The notes under the pieces are model-generated. The model did not search any database. It was not told where the DNA came from and worked only from the letters and a program-made list of their open reading frames with translations. A stretch of 56,334 nucleotides of DNA from an uncultured Alphaproteobacteria bacterium. Lineage in GTDB: Bacteria > Pseudomonadota > Alphaproteobacteria > HIMB59 > GCA-002718135. The position numbers were made by a program, and so were the translations under genes. Position 1 is the first letter of the stretch; each line of letters starts with the position of its first letter. Shown here piece by piece: positions 42,461-50,176 of the stretch. The stretch lies in the NCBI GenBank assembly GCA_902590695.1, contig CACIXR010000001.1:1-56334 (forward strand). Reading direction: 5' to 3'.

Positions 42461-43601
42461 CTATCTTTGCAAAGTTGTTTGTTAGGAAACCTTTTATTAC
42501 ATCATCTAACTGCGGTTCCTCTAATAAAAAACTATCATGTCCTTTATCAGTATCAATTTCTAGAAAGCTTACTTCTCTTGATAGAGAATTTAATTGATTT
42601 ACAATCATTTTACTTTCTATTGTAGGGAATAACCAATCCGAGGTAAATGAGACAATTAAATATTTTAAATGGTTATTGGGATTATGACTAAACTCAATAT
42701 TTTTTCTAAATGTTTCATCATGATCAAAATAATCCATAGCCCTTGTTAAATAAAGATATGAATTTGCATCAAATCTTTCAACAAATGATTTACCTTGATA
42801 TCTCAGATAACTCTCAACTTGAAAATCAGCATCAAATCCAAAAGAAATAATATCTCTTGATTGAAGCTTTCTTCCAAATTTTCTATGCATCGCATTTTCG
42901 GATAAATATGTGATATGCGCAATCATTCTTGCAACTGATAGACCTCTTTCAGGCACTTCATTATTTTCAAAGTACTTTCCATTTTTCCAAATAGGATCAC
43001 TCATTATTGCCTGTCGCCCAACTTCATGAAATGCAATATTTTGAGCTGAATGTTTTAAAGCACCTGCAATATGTATTATATTTAAAATTTTTTCTGGAAA
43101 ATCGATTGCCCATTGAAGTGCTTGCATTGCTCCCATCGAACCACCAATGACAGAAAATAACTTCTCTATATTTAAACTTTCAATCAATAAAGATTGAGCT
43201 TTCACCATATCTTTTATTGTTACGGAAGGAAAATTACCACCATATGCAACATCACTTCTATTTTGTAACTCTTTAGGACCAGTTGAACCAGCACAACCGC
43301 CGAGTACATTTGAGCAAATTACAAAAAATTTGTTTGTATCAATTGGTTTATTAGGCCCAACCATTCTAGACCACCAACCTTCTCTCCCAGTAATGGGATT
43401 ATTCCCAGCAACATATTGATCTCCAGTTAAAGCATGGCAAACAAGAATAGCATTAGTTTTATCAGCATTTAATTTGCCATATGTTTTGAATGCCAGTTTA
43501 AAACTATCTATTATATCTCCTGATTCTAGTTTTAAGTTAATATTCTCAAAATAGGCTATTTCGCTTTCAAGTTTTGTGTCAGTAGTAAATTTTGTTTTCA
43601 T
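42453..43601 (-). CDS. metX: Homoserine O-acyltransferase MetX
   Basis: MetX activates homoserine with acetyl-CoA (succinyl-CoA in some members), the committed step to methionine. The 382-residue alpha/beta-hydrolase-fold protein has CHALTGDQYVAG near 55, GWWSRMVGPNKPIDT near 75, SNVLGGCAGSTGP near 97, the nucleophile S155 in GGSMGAMQALQW, the acid in TSDWLFPT and the histidine in DKGHDSFLLEE. The window also encodes a MetY-type sulfhydrylase (54081), consistent with acetylhomoserine as product. A promoter and SAM-riboswitch-like leader lie upstream, so it is likely repressed when S-adenosylmethionine is plentiful. Confidence 0.95.
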   Translation of the reverse strand: MKTKFTTDTKLESEIAYFENINLKLESGDIIDSFKLAFKTYGKLNADKTNAILVCHALTGDQYVAGNNPITGREGWWSRMVGPNKPIDTNKFFVICSNVLGGCAGSTGPKELQNRSDVAYGGNFPSVTIKDMVKAQSLLIESLNIEKLFSVIGGSMGAMQALQWAIDFPEKILNIIHIAGALKHSAQNIAFHEVGRQAIMSDPIWKNGKYFENNEVPERGLSVARMIAHITYLSENAMHRKFGRKLQSRDIISFGFDADFQVESYLRYQGKSFVERFDANSYLYLTRAMDYFDHDETFRKNIEFSHNPNNHLKYLIVSFTSDWLFPTIESKMIVNQLNSLSREVSFLEIDTDKGHDSFLLEEPQLDDVIKGFLTNNFAKIDE

Positions 43602-43639
43602 ATCTTTTTAGTCTAACACTATTTGAAAGAATGAAGGAG

Positions 43640-43700
43640 GAGTGTAAACGCTTTAGCTGATTATTGCTCCACCCGCAAGCTGTCTCAAATCGGTGATAAT
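43640..43700 (-). promoter_or_regulatory. SAM-II/SAM-V-like riboswitch candidate in metX leader
   Basis: The metX leader (minus strand) contains a P1 helix CACC/GGTG (43692-43695 with 43669-43672). Its loop starts GATTTGAGAC, and a 3' strand carries CAGCTAAAG about 11 bases after P1. SAM-II and the related SAM-V share this plan: a P1 loop starting GATTTA and a downstream AGCTAAA forming a pseudoknot around SAM. metX is a known SAM-II target in alphaproteobacteria. The predicted transcription start falls just at its 5' edge. The short GC pairs that complete the SAM-II pseudoknot are not obvious, so the exact class is unsure. A CTCC at 43638-43641 could pair with GGAG next to P1 as an expression switch. 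Confidence 0.55.
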
Positions 43701-43704
43701 CGGT

Positions 43705-43732
43705 CTTATATTTATATATCTTTATAAGTCAA
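43705..43732 (-). promoter_or_regulatory. Promoter candidate for metX-metW-gloB
   Basis: On the minus strand TTGACT (43727-43732), a 16-base spacer and TATAAG (43705-43710) make one of the best sigma-70-like matches in the window. The start would be about 43698, the first bases of the riboswitch candidate, leaving a leader of about 97 bases before the metX ATG at 43601. The adjacent TTGACG at 43738-43743 is a possible second -35. Confidence 0.6.
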
Positions 43733-43810
43733 TAAATCGTCAATTTTTAAATTAAATACTACTTTATTTTGATTTATCGTAAGATAGTTTGTAAAGAAAC
43801 GTCAAAAATT

Positions 43811-45160
43811 ATGAAAAATAAAGAATTAGACAATTTAAGAAGCAAAATTAATAAGATTGATGATGAAATTTTATCTTTATTATCTAATCGATCAAAAATT
43901 GTTTTAGAAATAGGAAAACACAAAAAAGATAATTCTGTTGTTGATCTAGATAGAGAACAAAAAATTCTCGACAGATTAAGCTCTAAATTTACAGGATCTT
44001 ATCCGAAAGATACCATTGTTAGACTTTGGAGAGAAATTTTTCAATCTTCTGAAAAACTTCAGAAGTTAACTAAAGAAACTATTCAATCAAAAAGATCTAT
44101 AGAAAACATTAATGTTTATAAGGGTGGTAAGGCAAAGTTAAATAACAGTAAAAGAGTTATCAAACTTTCTTCAAATGAAAATCCCTATGGTGCTTCACCG
44201 AAAGCAATTGAATTGTTAGAAACAAAAAATATTAATAACGATTTACATAGATACCCAGAAATTGATGGATCATCATTAAGAGAAGCAATAGCTAAAAATT
44301 TTTCTATTGATAGTAATAGAATTATTCTTGGCTCTGGCTCAGATGAAGTTTTATTATTTGCAGCTTTAGCATTTTGTCAAGATGGCGATGAAATTCTCCA
44401 CGCAAACCACGGCTTTGAGATGTATTCAATTGTAAGTAAAGTAGTTGGTGCAGTTCCAAAAAAAATTAAGGAAGATGTAAATTTCAATTTAAATATTGAA
44501 AATCTCATAGATCAAACAAATGACGCTACTAAAGTAATTTATATTGCATCACCTAATAATCCAACCGGAACTTATTTGTCTAGAGACCAACTTGTTAAAT
44601 TAATGAATAGTATTTCTAAAAATATTATAGTTGTTATAGACGGGGCATATGTCGAATATGTGCAAAAAGATGATTATGATAAAGGATTTAGTTTAACGGA
44701 TGAATATGAGAATATTATTTTAACAAGAACATTTTCAAAAACATATGGACTCGCAGCTTTAAGAGTAGGCTGGTGTTATACCAGTCAAAAAATAGCTGAT
44801 ATAATTAATAAAATAAAACCTCCTTTTAATACGACAACCATTTCACAGTCTCTTGCAATTAAAGCTTTGGAGGATAAAGAACATATTGAAAACTCTGTTA
44901 AATTAAATTCTGAAATTAAAGATTGGTTTGAAAAAGAGCTTAAACTTCTAAATATTAAAACCAGACAAACTGAAGGTAATTTTACTTTAATTGAAACTTC
45001 AGAAGAAGAAGCTGGGAAAATTAGCAATCATCTTATGAATGATGGGATTATAATAAGGCGTTTAAATAGTTATAATCTGCCCAATTTTTTGAGAATTAGT
45101 ATTGGTACAAAAGAAGAAATGAATTTGACAGTTGAAAGTTTGAAGAAATTTAATGTCTAA
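43811..45160 (+). CDS. Chorismate mutase fused to HisC-type aminotransferase
   Basis: Two enzymes in one 449-residue chain. Residues 1-90 are an AroQ chorismate mutase with the active-site set kept: R10, R27, K38, D45, R48, E49 and Q84, matching E. coli R11, R28, K39, D48, R51, E52 and Q88. Residues 105-449 are a PLP aminotransferase of the histidinol-phosphate/aromatic type, with LSSNENPYGASPKAIE, ASPNNPTGTY, IDGAYVEY and the Schiff-base lysine in RTFSKTYGLAALRVGW. ATG 43811 is chosen over 43769, which would add 14 residues inside the promoter gap. tyrA overlaps its end, so the fusion likely serves Tyr/Phe synthesis, perhaps also histidine. Confidence 0.9.
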   Translation: MKNKELDNLRSKINKIDDEILSLLSNRSKIVLEIGKHKKDNSVVDLDREQKILDRLSSKFTGSYPKDTIVRLWREIFQSSEKLQKLTKETIQSKRSIENINVYKGGKAKLNNSKRVIKLSSNENPYGASPKAIELLETKNINNDLHRYPEIDGSSLREAIAKNFSIDSNRIILGSGSDEVLLFAALAFCQDGDEILHANHGFEMYSIVSKVVGAVPKKIKEDVNFNLNIENLIDQTNDATKVIYIASPNNPTGTYLSRDQLVKLMNSISKNIIVVIDGAYVEYVQKDDYDKGFSLTDEYENIILTRTFSKTYGLAALRVGWCYTSQKIADIINKIKPPFNTTTISQSLAIKALEDKEHIENSVKLNSEIKDWFEKELKLLNIKTRQTEGNFTLIETSEEEAGKISNHLMNDGIIIRRLNSYNLPNFLRISIGTKEEMNLTVESLKKFNV

Positions 45161-46064
45161 AATAAATTATGATTCAGCTCTAGTCATTGGTATGGGATTA
45201 ATTGGATCATCCATAGCAAGGGCTCTCAAGGAAAAACAATTATCAAAAAAAATTTTTGCTATTGATAGAGATAGTGAGGTAATAAATATTTCAAAAAATT
45301 TTAATCTTGTGGATGCAATAGAGAGTGATTTAAATAAATATAATCAACAATTTGATATTATTTTTATTTGTACGCCATTGAGTTCATATAGGGATATATT
45401 TAAGCAATTGAATAGCTATGTTAATGAAACAACACTAGTAACAGATGTTGGTTCAACAAAAGTAAGTGTTATAGAAGATTTTAAAGAATCAATTAATAAT
45501 AAAAAAATTTTGTTTGTTCCTGCCCACCCTATTGCTGGATTAGAGAAAAGTGGACCAGAATTTGGTTTCGCAAAGCTGTTTGAGAATAGGTATTGTATTT
45601 TGACCCCAATAGAAACTCAGAGTGAGATAACAAGATCAATTTCAAATATTTGGGAGTCATTTGGAATGAATATAGAAATCATGGAACCTAAACGTCATGA
45701 CAGAGTACTAGCTATGACATCTCATATTCCACAACTCATTGCATATTCTGTCGTAGGAACTGCAACAGAGCTTGAATCTCAAATGAAAGATGAAGTAATT
45801 AAGTACTCAGCTGCAGGTTTTAGAGATTTCACAAGATTGGCAGGAAGTGATCCTGTAATGTGGCGTGATGTTTATGAAAAAAATAAAGAAGCTGTTTTAG
45901 AAATGCTTGGTCGTTTCAGTGAAGATCTACTTACTTATCAAAAAGCAATAAGAAATAATGATTTAAAATATTTGGAAGAAAAATTTATAAAATCAAAAGA
46001 AATTAGAAAAATTATTGAAGAAATTGGTCAAGCAGGAACTTTTGATCCCACAGAAAAGAATTAG
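45153..46064 (+). CDS. tyrA: Prephenate/arogenate dehydrogenase
   Basis: TyrA oxidatively decarboxylates prephenate (or arogenate) on the way to tyrosine. The 303-residue product has the NAD fold ALVIGMGLIGSSIARAL near 9, ICTPLSSYRDI near 73, VTDVGSTKVSVIEDF near 97, the catalytic HPIAGLEKSGPEF near 127 and TSHIPQLIAYSVVG near 187. It has no fused mutase or ACT domain; the mutase is on the preceding gene. It overlaps that gene by eight bases, and its TAG shares TTAG with the convergent plsC stop. Substrate choice cannot be read from sequence. Confidence 0.93.
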   Translation: MSKINYDSALVIGMGLIGSSIARALKEKQLSKKIFAIDRDSEVINISKNFNLVDAIESDLNKYNQQFDIIFICTPLSSYRDIFKQLNSYVNETTLVTDVGSTKVSVIEDFKESINNKKILFVPAHPIAGLEKSGPEFGFAKLFENRYCILTPIETQSEITRSISNIWESFGMNIEIMEPKRHDRVLAMTSHIPQLIAYSVVGTATELESQMKDEVIKYSAAGFRDFTRLAGSDPVMWRDVYEKNKEAVLEMLGRFSEDLLTYQKAIRNNDLKYLEEKFIKSKEIRKIIEEIGQAGTFDPTEKN

Positions 46065-46768
46065 TTATCCAATAATAAATTTGAAGCAGTTTCTATTCTA
46101 TTTTGAACTTCGTTTAATAAAAATTTTTTATCTAAACCTTCATCAATTGTTGGTAAAAATTTTATAGTAATTAATCCTTTTTCTAATACCCATGATTGTT
46201 TTGGCCAACATAAACCTGAATTTAAAGCTACAGGAAGGATTTTTCTTTTTGTATGATTATAAATTCCAATAAAACCTGTCTTATAATCAGGTTTACTACC
46301 AGGCAGTTTTCTTGTTCCTTCAGGGAAAATAATAATTGAAGATCCAAAAGATAATTTTGATTGAACTTTTTGTAACATATCTCTCATAGCTTTTGTTCCA
46401 CCATCTCTATTAATCGCAACCATATTAGACTTGAATAAATATTGTCCAAAAATTGGTATAAAGAAAAGCTCTCTTTTATGGACAAAAAAACAATCTTTTA
46501 AATAGTAATAGAGTGCGAGTGTCTCAAATGCAGACTGATGTTTAGACGCAATTAAGACACTTTCATTTGGAATATTTTCTAAACCCTCAATTTTATGTTT
46601 AATATTACAAATAAGATTAAGAAAAACAAAAATAACACGTATCCAAAGTTTTGTTGGATATTTAAGTAAATAACTTGGTAATAAGAGAAAAGGTAAACAT
46701 ACAATACCCATCAACACAGTCCATATGACCAAGGAAATATAAAATATTATACTTTTTAAAATTAACAT
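46061..46768 (-). CDS. plsC: 1-acyl-sn-glycerol-3-phosphate acyltransferase
   Basis: PlsC adds the second acyl chain to lysophosphatidate in membrane lipid synthesis. The 235-residue product has N-terminal hydrophobic helices (about 1-30 and 33-55), the catalytic HX4 motif as ASKHQSAFET near 71 with Glu instead of the more common Asp, VAINRDGGTKAM near 118 and the substrate motif IIFPEGTRKLPG near 145. The HX4E variant is common in alphaproteobacterial homologues, so activity is expected. It is convergent with tyrA and divergent from the zinc-ribbon gene across 50 bases. Its specificity could extend to ornithine-lipid synthesis. Confidence 0.9.
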   Translation of the reverse strand: MLILKSIIFYISLVIWTVLMGIVCLPFLLLPSYLLKYPTKLWIRVIFVFLNLICNIKHKIEGLENIPNESVLIASKHQSAFETLALYYYLKDCFFVHKRELFFIPIFGQYLFKSNMVAINRDGGTKAMRDMLQKVQSKLSFGSSIIIFPEGTRKLPGSKPDYKTGFIGIYNHTKRKILPVALNSGLCWPKQSWVLEKGLITIKFLPTIDEGLDKKFLLNEVQNRIETASNLLLDN

Positions 46769-46818
46769 GCTTAATGATTTTGTTTTATATACTAGGCTGA
46801 GTGATCTATATATAATTT

Positions 46819-47262
46819 ATGTTCATTGTTTGCTCTAATTGTGAATTCAAGTATTTAGTAAATTCTGCAGATCTTAAACCAAATGGTAGAATGGTTGAAT
46901 GCGTAAATTGTAATCATCAATGGTTTCAAGAATTAGATGATACTGACATTACATCATCAGTCCCATCTACAAAAAAAGAAGAATTAGATCAAAATTTAAA
47001 AAATAATAACCAAAAAGAAAAATTAGAAAAAGGTCCAGTCAGAAATTTACCAAGTACAGTTGTAAGACAAGAAAAACCAAGTGTAATTAATTCAACTATA
47101 GTAATTGTTCTAGCTATAGTTGTAATTATAGCAATATTGATTTATCAATCCTACGGTGTAAATACTTTTATTATTATTGATTTCTATATTAGGGAATTTT
47201 TCTTTAATTTAAATTTGATAATTTCAGACTTAGCTAAAATAATACACAATACTTTAAATTAG
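46819..47262 (+). CDS. MJ0042-type zinc-ribbon membrane protein
   Basis: A 147-residue protein of unknown function. The N terminus is a zinc ribbon with two Cys pairs (CSNCEFKYLV at 5-14 and CVNCNHQWFQ at 28-37), the MJ0042/zinc_ribbon_5 pattern. A charged, Asn/Lys/Glu-rich linker (about 40-95) leads to one strong membrane helix (about 99-118, IVIVLAIVVIIAILIY) and a hydrophobic tail. In alphaproteobacteria such genes often lie close to ftsEX and plsC, and plsC is the divergent neighbour here. It ends next to the convergent lysA stop with no spacer. Confidence 0.75.
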   Translation: MFIVCSNCEFKYLVNSADLKPNGRMVECVNCNHQWFQELDDTDITSSVPSTKKEELDQNLKNNNQKEKLEKGPVRNLPSTVVRQEKPSVINSTIVIVLAIVVIIAILIYQSYGVNTFIIIDFYIREFFFNLNLIISDLAKIIHNTLN

Positions 47263-48504
47263 TTACAACCAGCTAGGAATAATATCAGCTTCAATTATTT
47301 TCTCAATTTTTTCTGGAGAATAAATAATTGCATAATTATCATTGTTTACTAAAATTTCAGATGGCAGTGGCCTAGAGTTATAATTTGAAGACATTACTTT
47401 TCCATAGGCTCCTGTATTTTTTATAACTAGTAGATTGCCAATTTTTTGTTTAGCCAATTTAATATTTTGTAAAAAAACATCTGAACTTTCACAAATTGGA
47501 CCAGCAATAGCATAATCCACAAATTCCTCTGATTTTACATCAATCTCTAATATTTCATGATGTGCACCGTACATCGCTGGACGTATCAATGTATTCATTC
47601 CTGCATCAACAATTAAATAATTTATACCTCCATTATTTTTAATTGTAACAATAGAAGTAACTGTAACTCCAGCCTCAGCAATTAAATATCGACCAGGCTC
47701 AAACGATAATTCATAGTTTGTTTGCGAAAAACAATTATCAAGTTCTTTTTTTACCATCTCAATATTAAAGTCAGGATCAGTTTCTTCATATTTAACATGA
47801 AATCCTCCACCCAAATCTACATGCTTGATATTAATACCTGATTCAATAAACTTATTTGCAGCCATTTTCATTTGAGAAAACGTATTTTTATATGCCTCAA
47901 TTTTACTAATTTGACTTCCAATATGACAACTAATACCAATTAAATTTAAATTTTTACAACTTTTAACTAATTTGATAATTTTATCTAAATTTTCAAATTC
48001 AATACCAAACTTATCAGTTTTTTTTCCTGTTGAAATTTTACTTAAAGTCTCACCATCAACATCTGGATTAAGTCTAACACCAATATCAACGATTTTATTT
48101 TTTTCATTTGCTAAATTATCGAGTAGCTTTATTTCTTCTAAAGATTCAGTATTAATTAAACGTATATTTTTATGCATAGCATAGAGTAAGTCTTGTTCAG
48201 ATTTTCCAACACCTTCAAAAATTATTTTATTTGGATCGAAACCAGCTTCCAAGGCCCTTTTTAATTCACCAACTGACACTACATCTGCTCCAATATCTAA
48301 CGAGTTCATTAATTTCAAAATAGCTTGATTTGAATTAGACTTAATTGAATAAAAAATATTGTTACCTAAAATTTCTTTAGTTTTATTTACTTGATTTATA
48401 ATTTTTTCTTGTGAATACACATAAAAAGGTGTCTGACAAACTTTAACTAAGTCATATAAAGAAGTACCCTCAATATACGGGTCATTATTTTTATAAGTGA
48501 GCAT
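47263..48504 (-). CDS. lysA: Diaminopimelate decarboxylase
   Basis: LysA makes lysine from meso-diaminopimelate with PLP. The 413-residue product has the PLP lysine in FYSIKSNSNQAIL near 54, VSVGELKRALEAGF near 77, IIFEGVGKSEQDL near 95, GISCHIGSQI near 195, VDLGGGFHVKYEE near 233, SFEPGRYLIAEAGV near 275 and GPICESSDVF near 345. These supply PLP phosphate and substrate contacts from both monomers. It is the third gene of argH-lptM-lysA, an order usual in alphaproteobacteria, and abuts the lptM stop. Confidence 0.97.
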   Translation of the reverse strand: MLTYKNNDPYIEGTSLYDLVKVCQTPFYVYSQEKIINQVNKTKEILGNNIFYSIKSNSNQAILKLMNSLDIGADVVSVGELKRALEAGFDPNKIIFEGVGKSEQDLLYAMHKNIRLINTESLEEIKLLDNLANEKNKIVDIGVRLNPDVDGETLSKISTGKKTDKFGIEFENLDKIIKLVKSCKNLNLIGISCHIGSQISKIEAYKNTFSQMKMAANKFIESGINIKHVDLGGGFHVKYEETDPDFNIEMVKKELDNCFSQTNYELSFEPGRYLIAEAGVTVTSIVTIKNNGGINYLIVDAGMNTLIRPAMYGAHHEILEIDVKSEEFVDYAIAGPICESSDVFLQNIKLAKQKIGNLLVIKNTGAYGKVMSSNYNSRPLPSEILVNNDNYAIIYSPEKIEKIIEADIIPSWL

Positions 48505-48690
48505 TTATTCAGTGTTTATAATAACGGATTGTTGACGTTTTTTCTCTTCTTCTAATTTCTCTAAACAGGATTCATCACATGGATATGTAATTACCGATTT
48601 GTCTACTTGATCTTCTGGTAAACTTAAAGGACCAACTTTACCACAGCTAAAAGTAAACAACAAAAATGATAATAATATTAATCTGATCAT
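48505..48690 (-). CDS. lptM: Small lipoprotein, LptM-like
   Basis: LptM is a short outer-membrane lipoprotein that helps the LptDE lipopolysaccharide translocon mature in E. coli. The 61-residue product has a short signal peptide (IRLILLSFLLFTFS) with an acceptable but imperfect lipobox ending at C16. The family signature CGKVGPLSLP follows immediately; E. coli relatives read CGLKGPLYFP. Two further cysteines (CDESC) and a charged tail follow. It overlaps argH by one base and abuts lysA, the place where this lipoprotein is normally found. Identification rests on this short motif and context. Confidence 0.75.
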   Translation of the reverse strand: MIRLILLSFLLFTFSCGKVGPLSLPEDQVDKSVITYPCDESCLEKLEEEKKRQQSVIINTE

Positions 48691-50072
48691 TATAAGTATT
48701 TTTTTATAACAAGTTTTATCATTTTTTTAGTAATTTCAGGAGCCGTACCCCCAAAACTTGATTTTGATTTAACACTGTTAGTAGTTGATAGCACTTTTTT
48801 AGCATCAGCTGTTATATTTTTGTCAAATTTTTTTAATTCTCCAAGAGATAATGAATCTATGTTTCTATCTTGTTTTGAACAATAAGAAACAATCTTTCCT
48901 GTAACAACATAAGCATCTCTAAATGAATATCTAAGATTTTGAACCAACCAATTAGCCAAATCGGTAGCGGTTGCATTTGAATTATCAATCAACTCTTTCA
49001 TTCTAGATTTGTTGAATGTAGATTTTGATAAAATTTCATTCATAACTTTTATACACAAAGAAACATTGTCGTATGAATTAAATGTTATTTGTTTATCGTC
49101 TTGTAAGTCTTTACTATAAGAAAGTGGTAACCCTTTAATAATATTAAGCATTGAACTTAAATTACTAATGATAATACTTGTTTTTCCTCTAACAAGTTCT
49201 GCACCATCTGGATTTTTTTTCTGAGGCATAATTGAACTACCAGTTGAAAGATCATCTGGTAAATTGATAAAATTAAATTGTTGATTTGACCAAAGTACTA
49301 TTTCCTCTGCTATTTTTGATAAATGAACAGCAATTAGTGATAGAACAAATAAAAATTCTATTACAAAGTCTCTATCTGAGACAGTGTCCATAGCATTTTT
49401 TGTTGGCTCTCTAAATCCCAAATCTTTAGTTGTATATTTTCTATCAATAGGAAAAGAAGTCCCTGCAAGTGCAGCTGCGCCTAATGGATTTTCATTAAGA
49501 CGATATAAACAATCTTCAAGTCTTGTTCTGTCTCTACCAATCATTTCAACGTAAGCTAAAACATGATGAGCCAATGTTATTGGTTGAGCAATCTGTAAAT
49601 GAGTGTAACCTGGCATAATTGTTTCAGTATTTTTTGTTGCAATATTAATTAAAGTTCTCTGAAATTTTTTTAGTTCACTATCTAAAATTTTAGATTCTTT
49701 TTTAACCCATAATTTTAAATCAGTTACTACCTGATCATTTCTAGATCTTGCAGTATGAAGCTTTCCTGCAATATTTCCAATTTTCTTAAATAATAAACTT
49801 TCAATGTTCATATGAATATCTTCAAGTTTTTTTGAAAATACGACCTTGTTTTTTTCAATATCTTTTTCAATTGCTTTAAGCCCAGTGACTATTGCACTTT
49901 GTTCTTTTTTATTTATTATTTTTTGTTTACCGAGCATTCTAGCATGCGCTATTGACCCAGTTATATCTTCTTTATAAAGACGTTGATCGATATCTATAGA
50001 CGTATTAATTGCATCTAAAATCTCACTAGGTCCTTTTGAAAAATGGACATTTCTTGAAGGATTTTTTTTCAT
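48690..50072 (-). CDS. argH: Argininosuccinate lyase
   Basis: ArgH splits argininosuccinate into arginine and fumarate. The 460-residue product has the N-terminal SIDIDQRLYKEDITGS segment, HTARSRNDQVVTDLKLW near 107, PGYTHLQIAQPITLAHH near 155 and the superfamily signature TGSSIMPQKKNPDGAELV near 275. The active-site Ser is in the flexible SSIMPQKKN loop. A minus-strand TTGCCG/CATAAG pair with 17-base spacing lies at about 50115-50143 as a possible promoter. argH-lptM-lysA form one transcript. Confidence 0.96.
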   Translation of the reverse strand: MKKNPSRNVHFSKGPSEILDAINTSIDIDQRLYKEDITGSIAHARMLGKQKIINKKEQSAIVTGLKAIEKDIEKNKVVFSKKLEDIHMNIESLLFKKIGNIAGKLHTARSRNDQVVTDLKLWVKKESKILDSELKKFQRTLINIATKNTETIMPGYTHLQIAQPITLAHHVLAYVEMIGRDRTRLEDCLYRLNENPLGAAALAGTSFPIDRKYTTKDLGFREPTKNAMDTVSDRDFVIEFLFVLSLIAVHLSKIAEEIVLWSNQQFNFINLPDDLSTGSSIMPQKKNPDGAELVRGKTSIIISNLSSMLNIIKGLPLSYSKDLQDDKQITFNSYDNVSLCIKVMNEILSKSTFNKSRMKELIDNSNATATDLANWLVQNLRYSFRDAYVVTGKIVSYCSKQDRNIDSLSLGELKKFDKNITADAKKVLSTTNSVKSKSSFGGTAPEITKKMIKLVIKKYL

Positions 50073-50176
50073 TTTGCGCGCCTATAAGAGATATTTATAT
50101 TAATTTCCACCCTTATGCTTAAATTATTTTCATACGGCAAATTTTTCTTATATAAGCTCACCTTTATAGAACTCAC

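Noticed and set aside
43633-43650. Plus-strand Shine-Dalgarno GAAGGAGGAG as start of a gene
   Set aside because: The GTG next to it is followed at once by TAA, and no other start in range opens a frame.
43705-43728. AT-rich inverted repeat CTTATA/TATAAG as a terminator
   Set aside because: It has no GC pairs and no T run, and it coincides with the -10 element of the metX promoter.
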